64,000 nt of DNA from Paramyrothecium sp. XJ0827. Lineage: Eukaryota; Ascomycota; Sordariomycetes; Hypocreales; Stachybotryaceae. Below the pieces are notes generated by a model that was given only the letters and a program-made list of their open reading frames with translations, did not search any database and was not told where the DNA came from. The position numbers and the translations under genes are program-made. Positions 1 to 12,733 of the stretch are shown piece by piece; positions within the stretch are counted from its first letter, which is position 1, and each line of letters opens with the position of its first letter. The DNA lies in assembly GCA_020881915.1 (NCBI GenBank), contig JAJFPB010000001.1, positions 5,084,001-5,148,000 on the forward strand, written 5' to 3'.

Positions 1-3000
1 AACAATCGTTCATCCCAGGGTACTAGTGACATCCCCACTACTGGCACTTCTCCACGGGGGCGTTTCCGACTCGCCCGTCCCCTTCGCGGGTCGGCCGTGC
101 GTGGCGCTTGCAAAGCTGGTTGAGGTGGAGGTGTCAGAGAAAATGGACCAGTGTAACGAACCCATCGTGACCCCCCCCTCCTGATATCGGCTCCCTGCCG
201 GTTGTAGATCCAGAGATACAGTAGCTCTGCAGCATACCCAAAGTGCCTGCATGGGTTGCTGACCGGAACCCCCATGGCGACCAGATGACGTGCCGGTCAC
301 TACCCACAGTGCTCCGTGCTTCATGTGCAGTTAAGTTTACCACATGATGCATGCAGACTCCTGCCATGCTGCCAGGGAGGGGGAAGGGAGGGGAAAGATA
401 TGGAGATGATCTGAGGTCGTCCGCAGCACTGACTCCACGTTCTTGTCGTTGCTTGGATCTCCGGTCGCCGTGCCCAATGGCCAGCAGGCTTGGTTGAGTA
501 AATGAATCCAGGCCACAGATCCATTGGTAGACCATCATATACCAGCAAATCGAGTGTCGTGCCGTCGTAGCGGCGGGATCCTTCCCTCGTTCTGGAGTTG
601 GGGGCAGGCAGGCAGAGTGGAGTGGAGAGACGAACCCTCCTCAATCTCCACTGTTCTTTTTTTCTGGCTGGCTTCCGGAAGATCCTGGGCGCTTCGGAAC
701 GTGCTGGCGATCAATGCCTGAGGTGACAGTGGGCATGTCGGCTCTCGCTGGCAGGCCCCCGGAAGACGCATCAACAATACATTTAGATTGTGGCTCGTCA
801 CCTACGTCAGATTGCCAATGCAGTCCACGTTGCGCCTCTTGAGATGAAGGGGCCAGTCAGGAGCACCTGGATTTGCCTCCTGGTCCGGATCGTAGTGATT
901 CCGATCTCAGCGGTGAAGCCGATTTAGTCCACATCAGGATTACTTGCGGGCATCATCGGAGCGCACTGATCATGGGATTGCATCTTCAGGTGGAAGTCCT
1001 GCATAATTTCCAACTGTTGCATGAGTCCAAGACACAACTCCCAAGCTCGGTGACACGTTCTTCTCAACCTCTGTCAAGGACATGGCTTCTCGCCCTTTTA
1101 ATTACGGGTCTTGAGTGATTTGAGAGGCAAATTAGTGATCTCAAGGCTTGCTCAGCCAACAGGGTTCACACCTGCTATCTCCGTCCCGGCTTAGGCTCCC
1201 AACGTCCACCAGGGCCGGACATGGGGCCTCCTTGCAGGGTTTGGGGCGCTTGTACTGCACAGTCGTCCAGATGCTGGTTCGAGGGACGAATGGAACCCTC
1301 AACAGCTAGGGCGAATATGGTAAGTCGCGATGACTGCAGTGTTCTGGGTTCCATTGATGGGTAGTCGGAAATCTTGCTGCATGCCCATGCTCCATTTTCC
1401 TTCTTCTTAAGTATAGTACGTCAAAAAGGTCTCGAACGGATGACAAGGAGACCGAGGGTATCGTGTGGGAGGGGCCACGCTGAGGGATCATTGAGACACC
1501 TGCATACTCGTCTTGAATAAAGTGTAACAGTAAGGCTGAGGAAACTGATCTCGACCAACGATTCAATGTAGCGTTTCCGCTAAGAATAGCTTGACGTGCC
1601 TCATTCTAAACTGTTTGTATATTGCATTGCAGGAAGTAAGATTTAGCTGCCAGAGCCCCAGCAGACTGCAGCTCATAAAGCAAGATGACCTGCCTCGGTC
1701 GGGCTATAATGAACGCAGCTAAGGCGGAGCGAAAACGGTGAGCTATGCCAAATATGTGGCTGCCTGGGTGAACAGCCGTATCTGCAGATTGGTCTTTCGA
1801 ATCCCGGTCGTCCGCCCGGATTTGTCGTGGACAACCCAATGGTGATCGACAGTGAGTATATCTCTTGCCACGTTGGGATAGAGTGGTGGTCCCATTTGGG
1901 ATGCCGCGAACACAGGCATCGGACGCACGTACTGTAACATGAGCATGTTTTGAAATGCAGGATTGGCTTCTTGAGAGATTGTGCGAGCGGGACTGATCAG
2001 CGTCCTCCGCCAACGGCCACGAACAGGACGTCATGACAGGTCCGTGACATGAGATCGTGTTTGTGTTTGTTTGTGTTTGTGGTATTCGGAAGAAGTCCAA
2101 CCGCGCTCCGCAGCACTTTGCATGACTGTTCATGTGCTAGGGACAGTTGGCTGAACACTCAGTTCGATATCATCACGGAGAGAGGCGCGAGTGACGAAAG
2201 AGCGAGTGGACGCGATTGTGGCAATGCTACCCAGCAAGCTTCCGTCCTGCAGAGGTTACGACTGCAGTCATCATCTGCATATCTTTGTAGCAATCGCCAT
2301 GTCGTGTGAGTACCTAATGACTTCCAGCAGCAATGCCCGAGTGGTCGCGCAGACGCCTTGCTCGATCAGGTACGGACACCGAATTTATCGTACCATACGC
2401 AAAACAACCGGGCCGCTCCTTGGCATTTGACTTCAATTTTGAGATGTGCTGTGATAGGTCCAGCTACTTTGGCTCTTTTAGATCCGTTGCGGAATTTGCG
2501 GACTTGAGCGTTGATGAGAGAGAGGGAGGGGAAAGGGAGGCAGGCCCTTTGATCCTGGACACATCCTCCCAACTCATCAGGTATGGCACCGTAGCTATGG
2601 ACGGACCTGAACCTGATGTGAGTGAGGGAGATGCAGCCTGGTATTTGCGTCCATCCACGTTGCTAGATTTAACGAACAGTACCTTCTTCCTGCACCTTGA
2701 GAAGGTGGGGGAACGCAGGCCATGGCAGATAAGAAAGGCTGTACCGTACCGTAGGCCCGCTACAAAGTCTGGTGGCTGAATGTCTTTTTACCTTTCATTT
2801 TGCCTTGCCTTGACTGAGGTGCTGGAGGCAATGAGGGTACCTTATGTTAAGGTAAGGTACTAGTAGCCATGGGAAGAAGTGGAAAGGATTACCTAAGGTT
2901 AGGTAAAGGTAGGTACTCAACGCTCTCCATTTTTTTTTTCGCCTTCGATCGGAGTCGGTGCAACTTGTATGCACCGGCCCTAGCGCTCTCTTCTATTGGT

Positions 3001-5632
3001 CGTCCGTCAACGACTTAGAACGCAGAATTTCGATCCCGCTGGTGGTAGTGGGAAAAATGTGTTGGTTTTTCTCGCGCGCCAGTTCCGTCCGAACCCCACG
3101 CACTCAGGGGCCAATGAGCAATACCATTATGTGGCCCCGGCGCAGAAGCAAGCAAGGTCAATCAATGTCCATGCACCCACCCCATGCCTACGACGTCCCA
3201 GGCGGCTAGCCAGCGCCAATTGCGACGCCCCAGACCCAATCTGAGGGCTCAGCGGCCGTCTGGGAACCGGGGTGGGGGAGCGGCCGGGCTTCTCGAAATG
3301 CACCGGCCCAGGATCCGATCCAGTTGCAACCGGCATTAGACGCATCAGTCACACACCCTTGACAGCAAACCGGGCCGCTGGCTCGGCGAAGAGTGTTTGT
3401 CTGGCCGCTGTTGAGCAGCCACCCTCATTGTGGATTGGGGCTGAGGGCGTCTTGGCCAAAGGTTCCAGATCCCTGTGGGCAGTGGCTTTGGGTCCAGTGT
3501 CCTAACCCAATTCTCTGGCGGGAAGTCGCTGCCTCTGCGTCTTCTTTGGAATGGCTTCATGCCCACCCGCACAAGTACACGGTACATGATGTGGGTGGTG
3601 ACTGGGTTGGCCTGTGGGGGGCTCCACAGCGGTCCCGGACGAGCCTGCTCTAGCTGTGCCCTGGATGCAGATGAGCTTCACCTCCATGTGCGGAATAGAG
3701 CATCCGTATTTGCAGGTCCATGCGTACAGCAAACATGAAGCACATCTGTGAGGGCCTGCCTGGCACTCATGGCGCGGATGCTGGTCTTTCGCGCAAGTGA
3801 ACTAACAACGCCTCAGCCTTCGTAAACTGCTCGAAGTGGCATATGATTAACCACGGCTGTCGGGTCTTCGCGCCGCAGATGCATGAAGGCCCTGTGGGGT
3901 TTGCGAATCAGAGCAAGAGTATGCGCATGTTTGCTGAGACATGCCTGAGCCGCGGACCAACGATATGCTTTTGATATGGCATTTGGTCTCCGCTGTCGAC
4001 GATTTGATCATCCAACACCTCTCCTTGGCCCCGACACTCTCGACCAGTTGAGCGGGGAGGTCTAAGCGTTGGAAACCCCGTAGAGGCAATCCTTGCTCAC
4101 GTCATGACTTGCTTTTGACTCTGTCCTCGCCCACAGCCCTCTGGGCCTCGGTCTGCCTCAAGCTCTTGACTTTGAAATCGAGTTACATCGCCAGGCTAGC
4201 CTGCATTATGTCCAAGCTGAGCGGAAGCCAGGCCTGTATGGCTGAGGGAGTGTCTCATGCATATTTTTTTTTTTTAAAAAAACGCACTGACCGATTGCTG
4301 CCAAGCTAGCATCGCAGTGACTGTAAATCGTTAGGATCGCAGCAAGAAGGTTGTGGCTGTTGCTCCACTTACCCTTCAGCTCTAGCGGGCCAGGTCTATC
4401 CCCATCTCATCTTCCGCAGGATGTACTGAGGCACCCAGAGACCCAAGACCCAGGCCCGGTCCTCAGGTTCACCATTTAGATCCTTCTTCGCACATCCCGG
4501 CCAACAGCACGACAAGGGTGAGCTACAACTCTTGGGTCTGCTCACCAGGGTATCCTCCCCTCCTTGAGCTGCTTGCCCCGCGCAAATCATTCAACAGTAA
4601 ACCGTGACTGGGTCTTCTCTGCAGAATCTGTCTTTGCGTCCATAGCCTCCGGCCCATCCCAGCATTGTTAATTTGAAGTATCCTGATTCACCCGGTTGTG
4701 TTTTGGGTTGCCCTGCCCTGTTGCTCTACTGGGATCTTGGTGTGGCAAAGCGGCAGCAACCGAAACCCCGGACCGCACTCGATATCATTCTTATTGCTCG
4801 AATCCCTTTACGCCTAGCCTGGAAGATCTTTGTACCATTCCTTCTTATCACATTCCCCTTTACGCTGCCAGCATGGTTTGATGTAGCACAGATCACATAA
4901 GAACATCCAACCTTTTCGAAACCAGTGCCCGATTCGACGGCTAGGTTAAGGAAATTCTTGCCTGACTAGGGCCTATCGTCAGAGCCTGGCTTTGCGCCAT
5001 AGGACACCGGCTCGACGCACTGGCTACGGCTTTGGGGCTCCTTCGCATCGTCCTCGTCGAAACCTGGGTCAGTCTAGCCAGCAACTCAAGCATAAACTGG
5101 CACAATTCTTGCCTTGTGCTCCCCTACTGGCGTCCAAGTTGCCTAGAGTCCTCCCTCGAAAGCCCCACTAGCATCTAGCTTCTATGCAAAGCGTCTGTCT
5201 GGTCCTTTGACACCCCGAGGAAGGTTCATGTCCAAAGGCGCCTAGGTTCCGAGGTACAGATACGGCGCAGCTAACAATAGAAGCTGGAGAGAGCCGTTGT
5301 CACGTCTCTGTTATCGAACACACCTCCCAGGGCACCCTTCTCACCTTTGGCTGCAGCACTGGTGGACCTCGAACCAGTCCTTCTGGATTGATAGGACGGA
5401 TTCTGTGGTGTCTCCTGAAAAGGTGCTTACATGCATCCACTTGCAGGCTAACCACCCATATGCTTGATGCTCATCGTTGTACAGCCCAAGTCCTCAAGCC
5501 TTTTTACCTTGTCCAGTTCTATACTGAGCATGTGGCAACGTCGAAACTTGATGCTTTTCTCGCCAAATCACCTGGACCTATTCCAACTGCACCATCAATA
5601 AGGTGTTTGTCTTTTCGAGACATCAACTTACA
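1..5632. other. Gene-poor left region, 5.6 kb
   Basis: I see no coding region I can defend. The open frames are short, overlap one another on both strands, lack family resemblance and do not join through good splice sites. Visible features are a GTTT-rich repeat at about 2058-2081, a cluster of GGTACCTTA and AAGGTAGGTAC motifs at 2836-2917, and adjoining T and A homopolymers near 4263-4280. The last few hundred bases are probably promoter and leader of the Zn2Cys6 gene. A non-coding transcript or a decayed gene cannot be excluded. Confidence 0.6.
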
Positions 5633-8027
5633 ATGGATGATTACTACCATCAGTTTCTCTCTTCCATGTCTGGAACTGGCTCTAGTGCACCCACTAGCCA
5701 GGACGACTTGCAATCTCTGCAAAGCGGGCAAACCCAAGCTTCAGCAGGCTCTCTATCGAGTTCGTTCCAAAGTCCTGAATACTTTTCGGGATTCACGGAC
5801 CCAATCATATTCAAATCTACGAAATCTCATAAGGGACGCAGGAAATCAGCTGCTGGGCTGGCCTCTGGTGCGGATCATGTTAAGCATAGAAGAACCCGAT
5901 CTGGCTGCTTCATGTGCCGAAGTCGACGAGTAAAAGTCAGCATTTCTTTCTGCTACACCAAGCATTCTCGAGACATGACTGACGGTCTGTAGTGCGACGA
6001 AACACGCCCAATTTGCGAACGTATGGTTCCCGTCAATAACTACCTTCTTCTGCTGCGCGGACAGAGTTAACTGACAGGAGCTTAGGATGCCGCAAGGGCA
6101 ACCGCGAGTGCGTATACCCCGACCCTCCAGCACCCAAAGGCGCATCAGGGACGTCGGGAAAATCTCACGCAAGCCCCTTGTCTTCGAACGAGGACGACGA
6201 AGACGCAGAGAAGGAGGTGTCACTAGAACCGATACCGGACGCGGAAGAGCCCGAGGATGCAAGCCAACAACATTCAACATCGCACCTTTCTCCAATCAAG
6301 GCCGTTGCACCGGCTAAGGCTCAGATCCTGAGTGGACGTCATGGGTCAGAAACTCCTTCACAAGAGGACAACAAAAGCTCTTCGCCCTCCTCCTCAACTG
6401 TCACCTCGGGAAGCTTCTCGGCAACAACTCTCCAGATCTCGGAATTTCTGCCTACCCATGGTGTGCCGCCAGACTGGTCGCATCTTCCTTTTGAGTATCA
6501 GAACCACTTGGAATGGTTTTCCAACAACATGACCCACTATCACTATAGCATGGTCCAAGACAAAGATGATTTCTTCAAGGTCATCTTACCAACGATTGCG
6601 CTCCGGAACGAAGCCTTACTCAACGCCGTCGTGGGATTTGCCGCCTATCATAGGACTCTGCAGAATCCTAACGGGAAAATGGAGGATTTTCTACAGTACT
6701 ATAACAAAAGTGTTACACTGTTACTTGCTTTTCTCAAGCGCAAGGAAAAGCACAACATTGCCACGCTTCTCACCATTCTGCAGCTCGCTACAATCGAGGT
6801 ATGCATTTAGGAACACGCGGTTTATTTTCGAAATTTGCTTACAGAAACTAGGAATACCTCGGTGACTGGGTGAACCTGATGGGCCATCAAAAAGCAGCTT
6901 TCGAAATACTGACGATTATGTTTGGACCCCACACCGTTATGAAGACCGCCGTTGGCAGAGCCTGCTTTATGTGGTATTATCGTTTCGACAACTTTGTCGC
7001 CCTGATGGGTGGGTTCCCTACTGAACTACCCAGAGAATGGTACGATGGCATGATCAGCTTTACACACTCGCAAGTGGTTGCGAATCCAGACTCTGTCGAG
7101 TGGAAAATCGAGTTCTTGAAGGCACACATGAGAAAGATTACTTACGACATGTCAATCGTTTTTGCGCGCCGGAGTCGAGACCAACTGACGCCAGATGAGT
7201 TCGACCAGGAGCATGATAAGCTTACACGGCGGCTAGAGGAGTGGATGGATCTTGTTGACCCATCACTCACCGATCCACGATACCTGATTAACGATTTCCC
7301 GCAAGAACGCGTTTCGGATCCTGACGCAGTGTTCAACCCTTACCAACCTGGCGTACTATATGGATTCCCATTGTTCAACACCAACATCCTCATGATCGAA
7401 TGGCTCTCCGTGATCATTATGCATAAGAGTCAGTTGCCAACCGACAAGTTAAAGGCATCCTTACCAGAATTGGGCGCACATGCGTACAAGATCGGGCATC
7501 TCTTCGAGCTGATTGAGCACTGGGAATCGACACCAAGTGGTGTGATACTTGCGATTCAGCCGGCCCTTTCGCTTGGAGCTTTGTTTCTACCGCCAGAGCC
7601 GGAATATCACATGTGGCTGCGCAAGAAGTTTGCACGTCTGGAGAGAGAAGGGTAAGACACTATCCACCACTGGTCCATTCAGGAATTGCTGCTGGCTTTC
7701 TCAAACCCATCAGCAGGCGATGAGTAGTTTCTTTTGATGGCCAAGGGGAATTGCTCTTGTTTGACGAGGTTTGGGGATATATGTTGTTCACACAGGCTTG
7801 CTGACGCGATCCATAGATACATTTACCCTTCCGCGATTCGACACAAGATGGCCTGCTTCTTCCGCGACCCGTCGTGCGAGCACTGGTGGCTTCCAAACGA
7901 CGACGGCCTCACCCCTGTTTTACAAAGCATCCGGACATTCGCAGAAGAACGGAACGCGGCTGCCGTCACAGCGCAACAGGAGAGCTTGCGAGAAATCCGC
8001 CATATTTTTGCAAAGCTAGAGCTGTAA
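5633..8027 (+). CDS. Zn2Cys6 fungal transcription factor
   Basis: Probable nuclear DNA-binding regulator of about 691 residues. Exons are 5633-5935, 5993-6020, 6086-6798, 6852-7651 and 7796-8027; the sum is in frame. A basic linker (HRRTRSGC) leads into a complete binuclear cluster near residues 90-120 (CFMC, then C, CERC and C), with two small introns cutting the cluster itself. An acidic and serine-rich linker follows. The C-terminal two thirds is helical (EYQNHLEWF, TIEEYLGDWVN, GHQKAA), like the Fungal_trans_2 regulatory domain. The first intron uses a GTCAGC donor. The ATG at 5633 gives MDDYYHQF; an upstream frame overlaps it (see findings). Target genes cannot be inferred, and the subfamily is unresolved. 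Confidence 0.88.
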
Positions 8028-8789
8028 ACTAAACAGCATTAAAATACGTTACTCAACTGCAAGGGCTACTAAGTGATGATTCAAAATTTAGCGTGGAGCG
8101 TTCTATACGAATTATCTGATTAACGATTATGGCCTGGATTGTCTTCAACGGGGAGAAACAGGTGTTGGTGGGTAAAGAATGGAAAACGGCATGGGTATTA
8201 CGTCTGTTTCAGAGTACATCGGGGCACGGGTCGAGATTCGGCGGGGCGGCCTCGAAGGTCTCTTTAAATCAGCAGGCACTGCACGGCAACAGCAACGAGT
8301 CTCTCGGCTACATAGGCGCGTCACTGGACGCGGAGGTTGACAGGACCACGGCCGGATAACATACGCAATGAGGGTGAACGGAATCGTGGGAGTTCTGAGT
8401 CGGAACGGACAGGTACCAAAAGATGATGTGGTTTCGAGTTAAGGTTATAGCTACGGCCATCCGCTGCACATCATCATAATGGATATTCCTGTACCGTGAA
8501 TTGCCTGACACCTGAAGGTGCCACGGTAGAGTAGCTCTGAATCTAGGACGTCACTCCTCACGCGCGATTCAGGCCTTTCGTGTCTCCTTCCACAGCGATA
8601 CTGAGCATCCCAAATTGCAAGCTTTCATAAATTGTAATGATTCGTTCAACATTTGGGTATTGGTATTAATGGTACTATACAAGCCCAGCATCATTGTCCG
8701 CGCAAAAATGTCCGGGCCCTGAATTTCATATACACGCTGCCTACCGAGCTACAGCTGGGACGGCGAAGACTCGGAAAACACTTCCACTT
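8028..8789. other. Convergent intergenic region
   Basis: This is 3' flanking DNA between the transcription factor (+) and MOB3 (-). It presumably holds both polyadenylation regions. No open frame here shows family resemblance or splice support, and no notable repeat is visible. Confidence 0.6.
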
Positions 8790-10372
8790 CTATGGCTCAT
8801 TTTTCTTTTCATCCGTTGAATTTGGGTTCACCGGTTCCGTTTCCAAAGTCGGCTCTTCTTTTGTTGTGTCGGGGCCGACTTGGGTCTCACTGCCGCCTTC
8901 GGCGGCTTCCGGGACGGTGGGTTCGTCTGCCGATGGACCGGGTTGAGTGTCGGGGGTTTCTGATGCAACTTGGGACAATTCACCGCTTGTGGTATCTTCG
9001 GGTGGTGTAGAGCTATCTGCTGCTGCGGAGGTTGGCTGGGTCTCGGTGGGTACAGCCGTCTCTTCCTTGTGGGTTTCTTCGGTGGCCTCGTCCTCTGGCT
9101 GCACTTCTACGACTGTTTGATCTGCATCGATCTCGTCCTTGGGTTCAGCATTATCAGCATCATGCTGAGGCGCCGCTGCCTGGGGTAGTGCTTCAGCTAT
9201 CACCGACTGCTCCACGATGACGGGAACCTCGGCAACTTCAGGCTCCTCGTCCACTGTCTCGGGAGCGGTTATATGTATATCCCTCATCTTCCGCGTAATC
9301 CCGTCTCCATCTTCCTCATCTGCTTCAATCACAGTCGTAACCGCACTTCCCGTAGAAGGGCTACTCCTGATATGCCTGCGGGTGTTGGTGCGGCTGGGGT
9401 GCGAAAAGTGGTCTTCCTCCGTTTCCGGTGCACGCTGTCGCGAGCTAGGCTTGAGGATCGTATGGGGGCCCTTCTCCAGCTCGAGCTCGACAGGCGCCTC
9501 CAAGCCCTCGGCCTCAGGGGGCAGCTTGTAGTTCTCAGCTGGTAATAGATCGTACAGGTCGCAAACAGTCTTGAAGAACACGTAGAGGCCGGTCAGCCCT
9601 TCGACCGACCAAAAGACGCTGCGGTGCTGAAACCAGGCGTGCGCAAAGATGCGATGCAGCCTGCGGAAGACGTTCACAAGATTTTTGACACCGACGTTCT
9701 TACTATTGGCGTCGTTGAGGACAACGAAACGGCTGGGGAAAATCTTCTGATCAGTGACAATGTTGGCGGCCCAGTCGAGCGTATGACAGCAATAGTCGAT
9801 TGCGCAGCAGCTCTTCGGTTGCTCATGTACGGCGCAGAGGAACTGCCATTCGGAGGCACGCATCTCGGGGCAGGTGCTGGCACTGCATGGAGGAGAGTCG
9901 AAGAGGAAGCCAACGATGAGGGAGTTGCACTGGGAGATGAGAAATCGACAGAGCTCGTAGAGCCATATTGTTCGGTCGACACCGGGGGGCGCCTCTGCGA
10001 GCTGGAGCGCCGTCGCGCGGGTCAGCGGTTCGGTGCCGTAGGCTGTGTGGTGGTGGTGTAGAGCGGCGAGATGTTCTTGTAGCTGGAATGCTGAGTCCAA
10101 CTAGATTGGTCGTGTCAGCGCAACAATTCTCGAGAAGCAGGCCGAGCGCATCCTACCTCGTTCAGGGGGACCAAGGGCGGACCAGCAGCCATGTCGGCGG
10201 CTTTGGTGCCGGGGTGCACGCGACGCCTTGAGTTCGCGTCGAGAAGCGATTGCTCCATCTGTGCGGTCTCAGGGTCCGACGCAAGATCGCCAGAGGGCGA
10301 CTTGGGGCTGATCTGGATTTCCGCTGGCGGCGGGGGGCTTGGTAGCCTCGGTGAGCTCGGGGGGTGGGCCAT
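8790..10372 (-). CDS. mob3: MOB3/phocein, STRIPAK complex subunit
   Basis: MOB-family adaptor of the phocein (MOB4) branch. In filamentous fungi the family is part of the STRIPAK complex, which controls cell fusion, septation and fruiting-body development. Exons on the minus strand are 10372-10157 and 10100-8790, giving about 507 residues. A Pro/Ser-rich N-terminus of about 70 residues precedes the Mob fold, which shows STCPEM, FLCAVHE, AIDYCCHTLDWAA, FPSRFV and RIFAHAWFQHR. These include the Cys and His positions that bind zinc in the family. After about residue 260 the protein becomes a low-complexity acidic Glu/Pro/Thr tail of roughly 240 residues, absent from animal phocein. The start ATG at 10372 (MAHPPSSP) is the first in the open frame. 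It is divergent from the ZNG1 gene. Confidence 0.92.
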
Positions 10373-10971
10373 GATCGGGGGTTGGTGCTTCCAGCAGCGG
10401 GCGTGGGCGAGGGCAAGCTTGTGAGGAAGTTGTCCAGAGCCTTGCTTGGGTTGGTGAGATTGGTGGTTGTGTTATTGCCGGCGCAGAATATGGTAATCTG
10501 AAGGTAAGGTACCTCAATGCTGAAGCTGGATCGCGCCGTTGCCTGTAGCTACAAGTACCGAGGGGGTGAACGGGCCAACGCAGAGTGGGCGGCTGCGCTG
10601 GTTTGGATACTTGACAAGTACAGCAGGCGCTAAAGGGTTTCTGTGTTTGGTGCGGTGCCTGAGCTAAAGCACCTTTGGGAAGCTCCAGCGGCTTGGTGGG
10701 CTGTGCGGTGCGGTTCTGGTTAGTTGCATCTGAGTGGCCCTCCGAAAAGTTTCGATAGATGCATTCCGGCGTTCAGCGGCCCCAAGTTGGAGTGCCGAAG
10801 CTTGTTGGCTGGTTTGTAAGATGCCTTGGGCCTTGTATTGAGGAAATGTCATACTCCCTATCGTCAAGCAGGTGATGTCCAGTCTCTCTTAACTTTATCC
10901 AGTCTGCGGGCCGAAGAATCATAGACGCGCTTCACAAGCCTCTTGCATTGTGCCACCCAATATTGTATATC
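10373..10971. promoter_or_regulatory. Divergent promoter, mob3 / ZNG1
   Basis: This 599-bp stretch separates two divergent start codons and should contain both promoters. An AAGGTAAGGTACCT motif lies at 10501-10513. I see no coding potential beyond short chance frames. Confidence 0.5.
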
Positions 10972-12357
10972 ATGGATTATGACGACGATGCCCCGCCAGA
11001 ACTTGTTGACACTGCCGTTGGTGATCAACCCGAAGAAGTAACGGTCAAAGTTCCCATCACGATTGTTACTGGTACCACTACTCCTGAACGAGAAACTTAC
11101 ATGATCATGTCTCATTAACTCCCCCCTCAGGTTACCTCGGTGCGGGTAAAACCACACTGCTCAATTACATCTTGACTGCCCAACATGGAAAGAAGATTGC
11201 TGTCATCATGAACGGTTTGTTAAAGTCTGCCTCATCCTCCTAGAACCCATATACTAATACCTGACGCAAGAATTCGGCGACTGTATGAATGCCTTGACCC
11301 TCTTCGGAATGCCCTTGGCTTACACGCATAGCGCTGGATATCGAGAAATCCTTGACTGTGAACAAGGGTGGCGAACAGGTTGAAGAATGGCTGGAAGTTG
11401 GAAACGGTTGCATTTGCTGCTCCGTCAAGTACGTGCTTCCCATTCATCCCAGACTCGTACTAAATCCGTGACGCAGAGATACGGGAGTGAACGCAATCGA
11501 GTCCCTCATGGAGAAGAAGGGCGCGTTCGACTATATCCTCCTTGAAACAACTGGCCTGGCGGATCCCGGAAACATTGCGCCCCTTTTCTGGGTTGACGAC
11601 GGGCTCGGGAGTACTATTTACTTAGACGGCATCGTGACTTTGGTAGATGCCAAGAACATCCTGCGGAGCCTGGATGACCCGAGCGGAAAGATTGAGGCCG
11701 CGCACGAAGAGGATGACCATGGCCCTTTGATGACCACGGCCCACGTTCAGATCTCGCATGCAGATGTGATTGTCATTAATAAGGCCGATCTAGTCTCCAA
11801 GGACGAACTAGAAAACGTCACAGCGAGGATAAGGTCGATAAACGGACTGGCAAAGATTCACATCACCGAACGAAGCATTGTCCCACAACTCGAAGGCTTT
11901 CTTTTAGACTTACATGCATATGATCAATTTGATGAAGCATCGGCGAGCGTGAAAGGCCACAGCCACTTGGACCCGGTAAGTACCTACTCGAAGCATGGAG
12001 GAGACGACAGTTTCTGTGGTGCTGACTGGTTAGACTATATCAACCATCACGATCCCAGTTCCTCACCTTGAGCCCAGCCAGCTGGAGCAGGTTGACCGTT
12101 GGCTGCGATCCGTTCTGTGGGATCAGACATTACCCGAAAAAGACGAGGAGGGAAGGTTCGAGATCCATCGGTCAAAAGGACGTTTAATCTTCAATGATGG
12201 GCAGGAAAAACTGTTACAAGGCGTGAGAGAGGTCTTCGAGATCATGGACTCTCCACGGAAGAGCGAGTCGCTACCAGAGGAAGGAAAGATAATCCTGATT
12301 GGAAGACACTTGAGTTCTGCAGATTTCGCCCAAAGCTTCTTGCAAGCTATTCAATAA
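10972..12357 (+). CDS. ZNG1-type metallochaperone GTPase (COG0523/CobW)
   Basis: Predicted 371-residue G3E GTPase of the ZNG1/CBWD group (yeast YNR029C relatives), a family that delivers zinc to client metalloenzymes such as methionine aminopeptidase. Exons are 10972-11071, 11131-11214, 11271-11282, 11332-11428, 11477-11975 and 12034-12357; the sum is in frame. Visible motifs are the P-loop [17 protein letters not shown], the metal-binding [18 protein letters not shown], the switch-region [10 protein letters not shown] and the base-recognition NKAD. The C-terminal CobW_C part ends GRHLSSADF. The third coding exon is only 12 nt, but it is needed to restore the conserved EFGD. The N-terminus carries PPELVD where animal ZNG1 has a Cys-Pro-Glu-Leu docking motif. 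Zinc function is inferred from the family. Confidence 0.92.
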
Positions 12358-12733
12358 ATGAAAGCATGACTATGAGTAGCGAAAGACAAATCTTATATCC
12401 GCAGCCGGCATTCTGGAAGACAAATCTCATGATTGTAGGCGGCATCCTTTGGTGAGAATGCCAGTCTCGGCGAAGTGGCCAATCGGTCGCTCCAGAAGGC
12501 CAGGCTGTAGCTCATCGGCGCGGACCCACTTGTATCCGACCACACGCAGCATCCCATGGCTCAAGCCTTATTCCTAGCCTGGTGGTCAACCAGTGACGGA
12601 AAAGTTACAGCAATCTTCTCTGCAGCCAGACTCACCCACGACATTAGACGAATGCACGCGATTTCCACGAATCGGACCAGACGAACCCTGTCGCAAGACT
12701 CACGAGAGTAGAAACTGCGACTCTCTACTGAAC
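12358..12733. promoter_or_regulatory. Intergenic region and NOT2 promoter
   Basis: Tandem spacer of 376 bp between the ZNG1 stop and the NOT2 start codon. It probably holds the ZNG1 terminator and the NOT2 promoter. No gene is visible. Confidence 0.5.

Noticed and set aside
1606..2133. 175-codon minus-strand frame in the left region
   Set aside because: Composition is random-like, no domain, no splice partners and another frame overlaps it.
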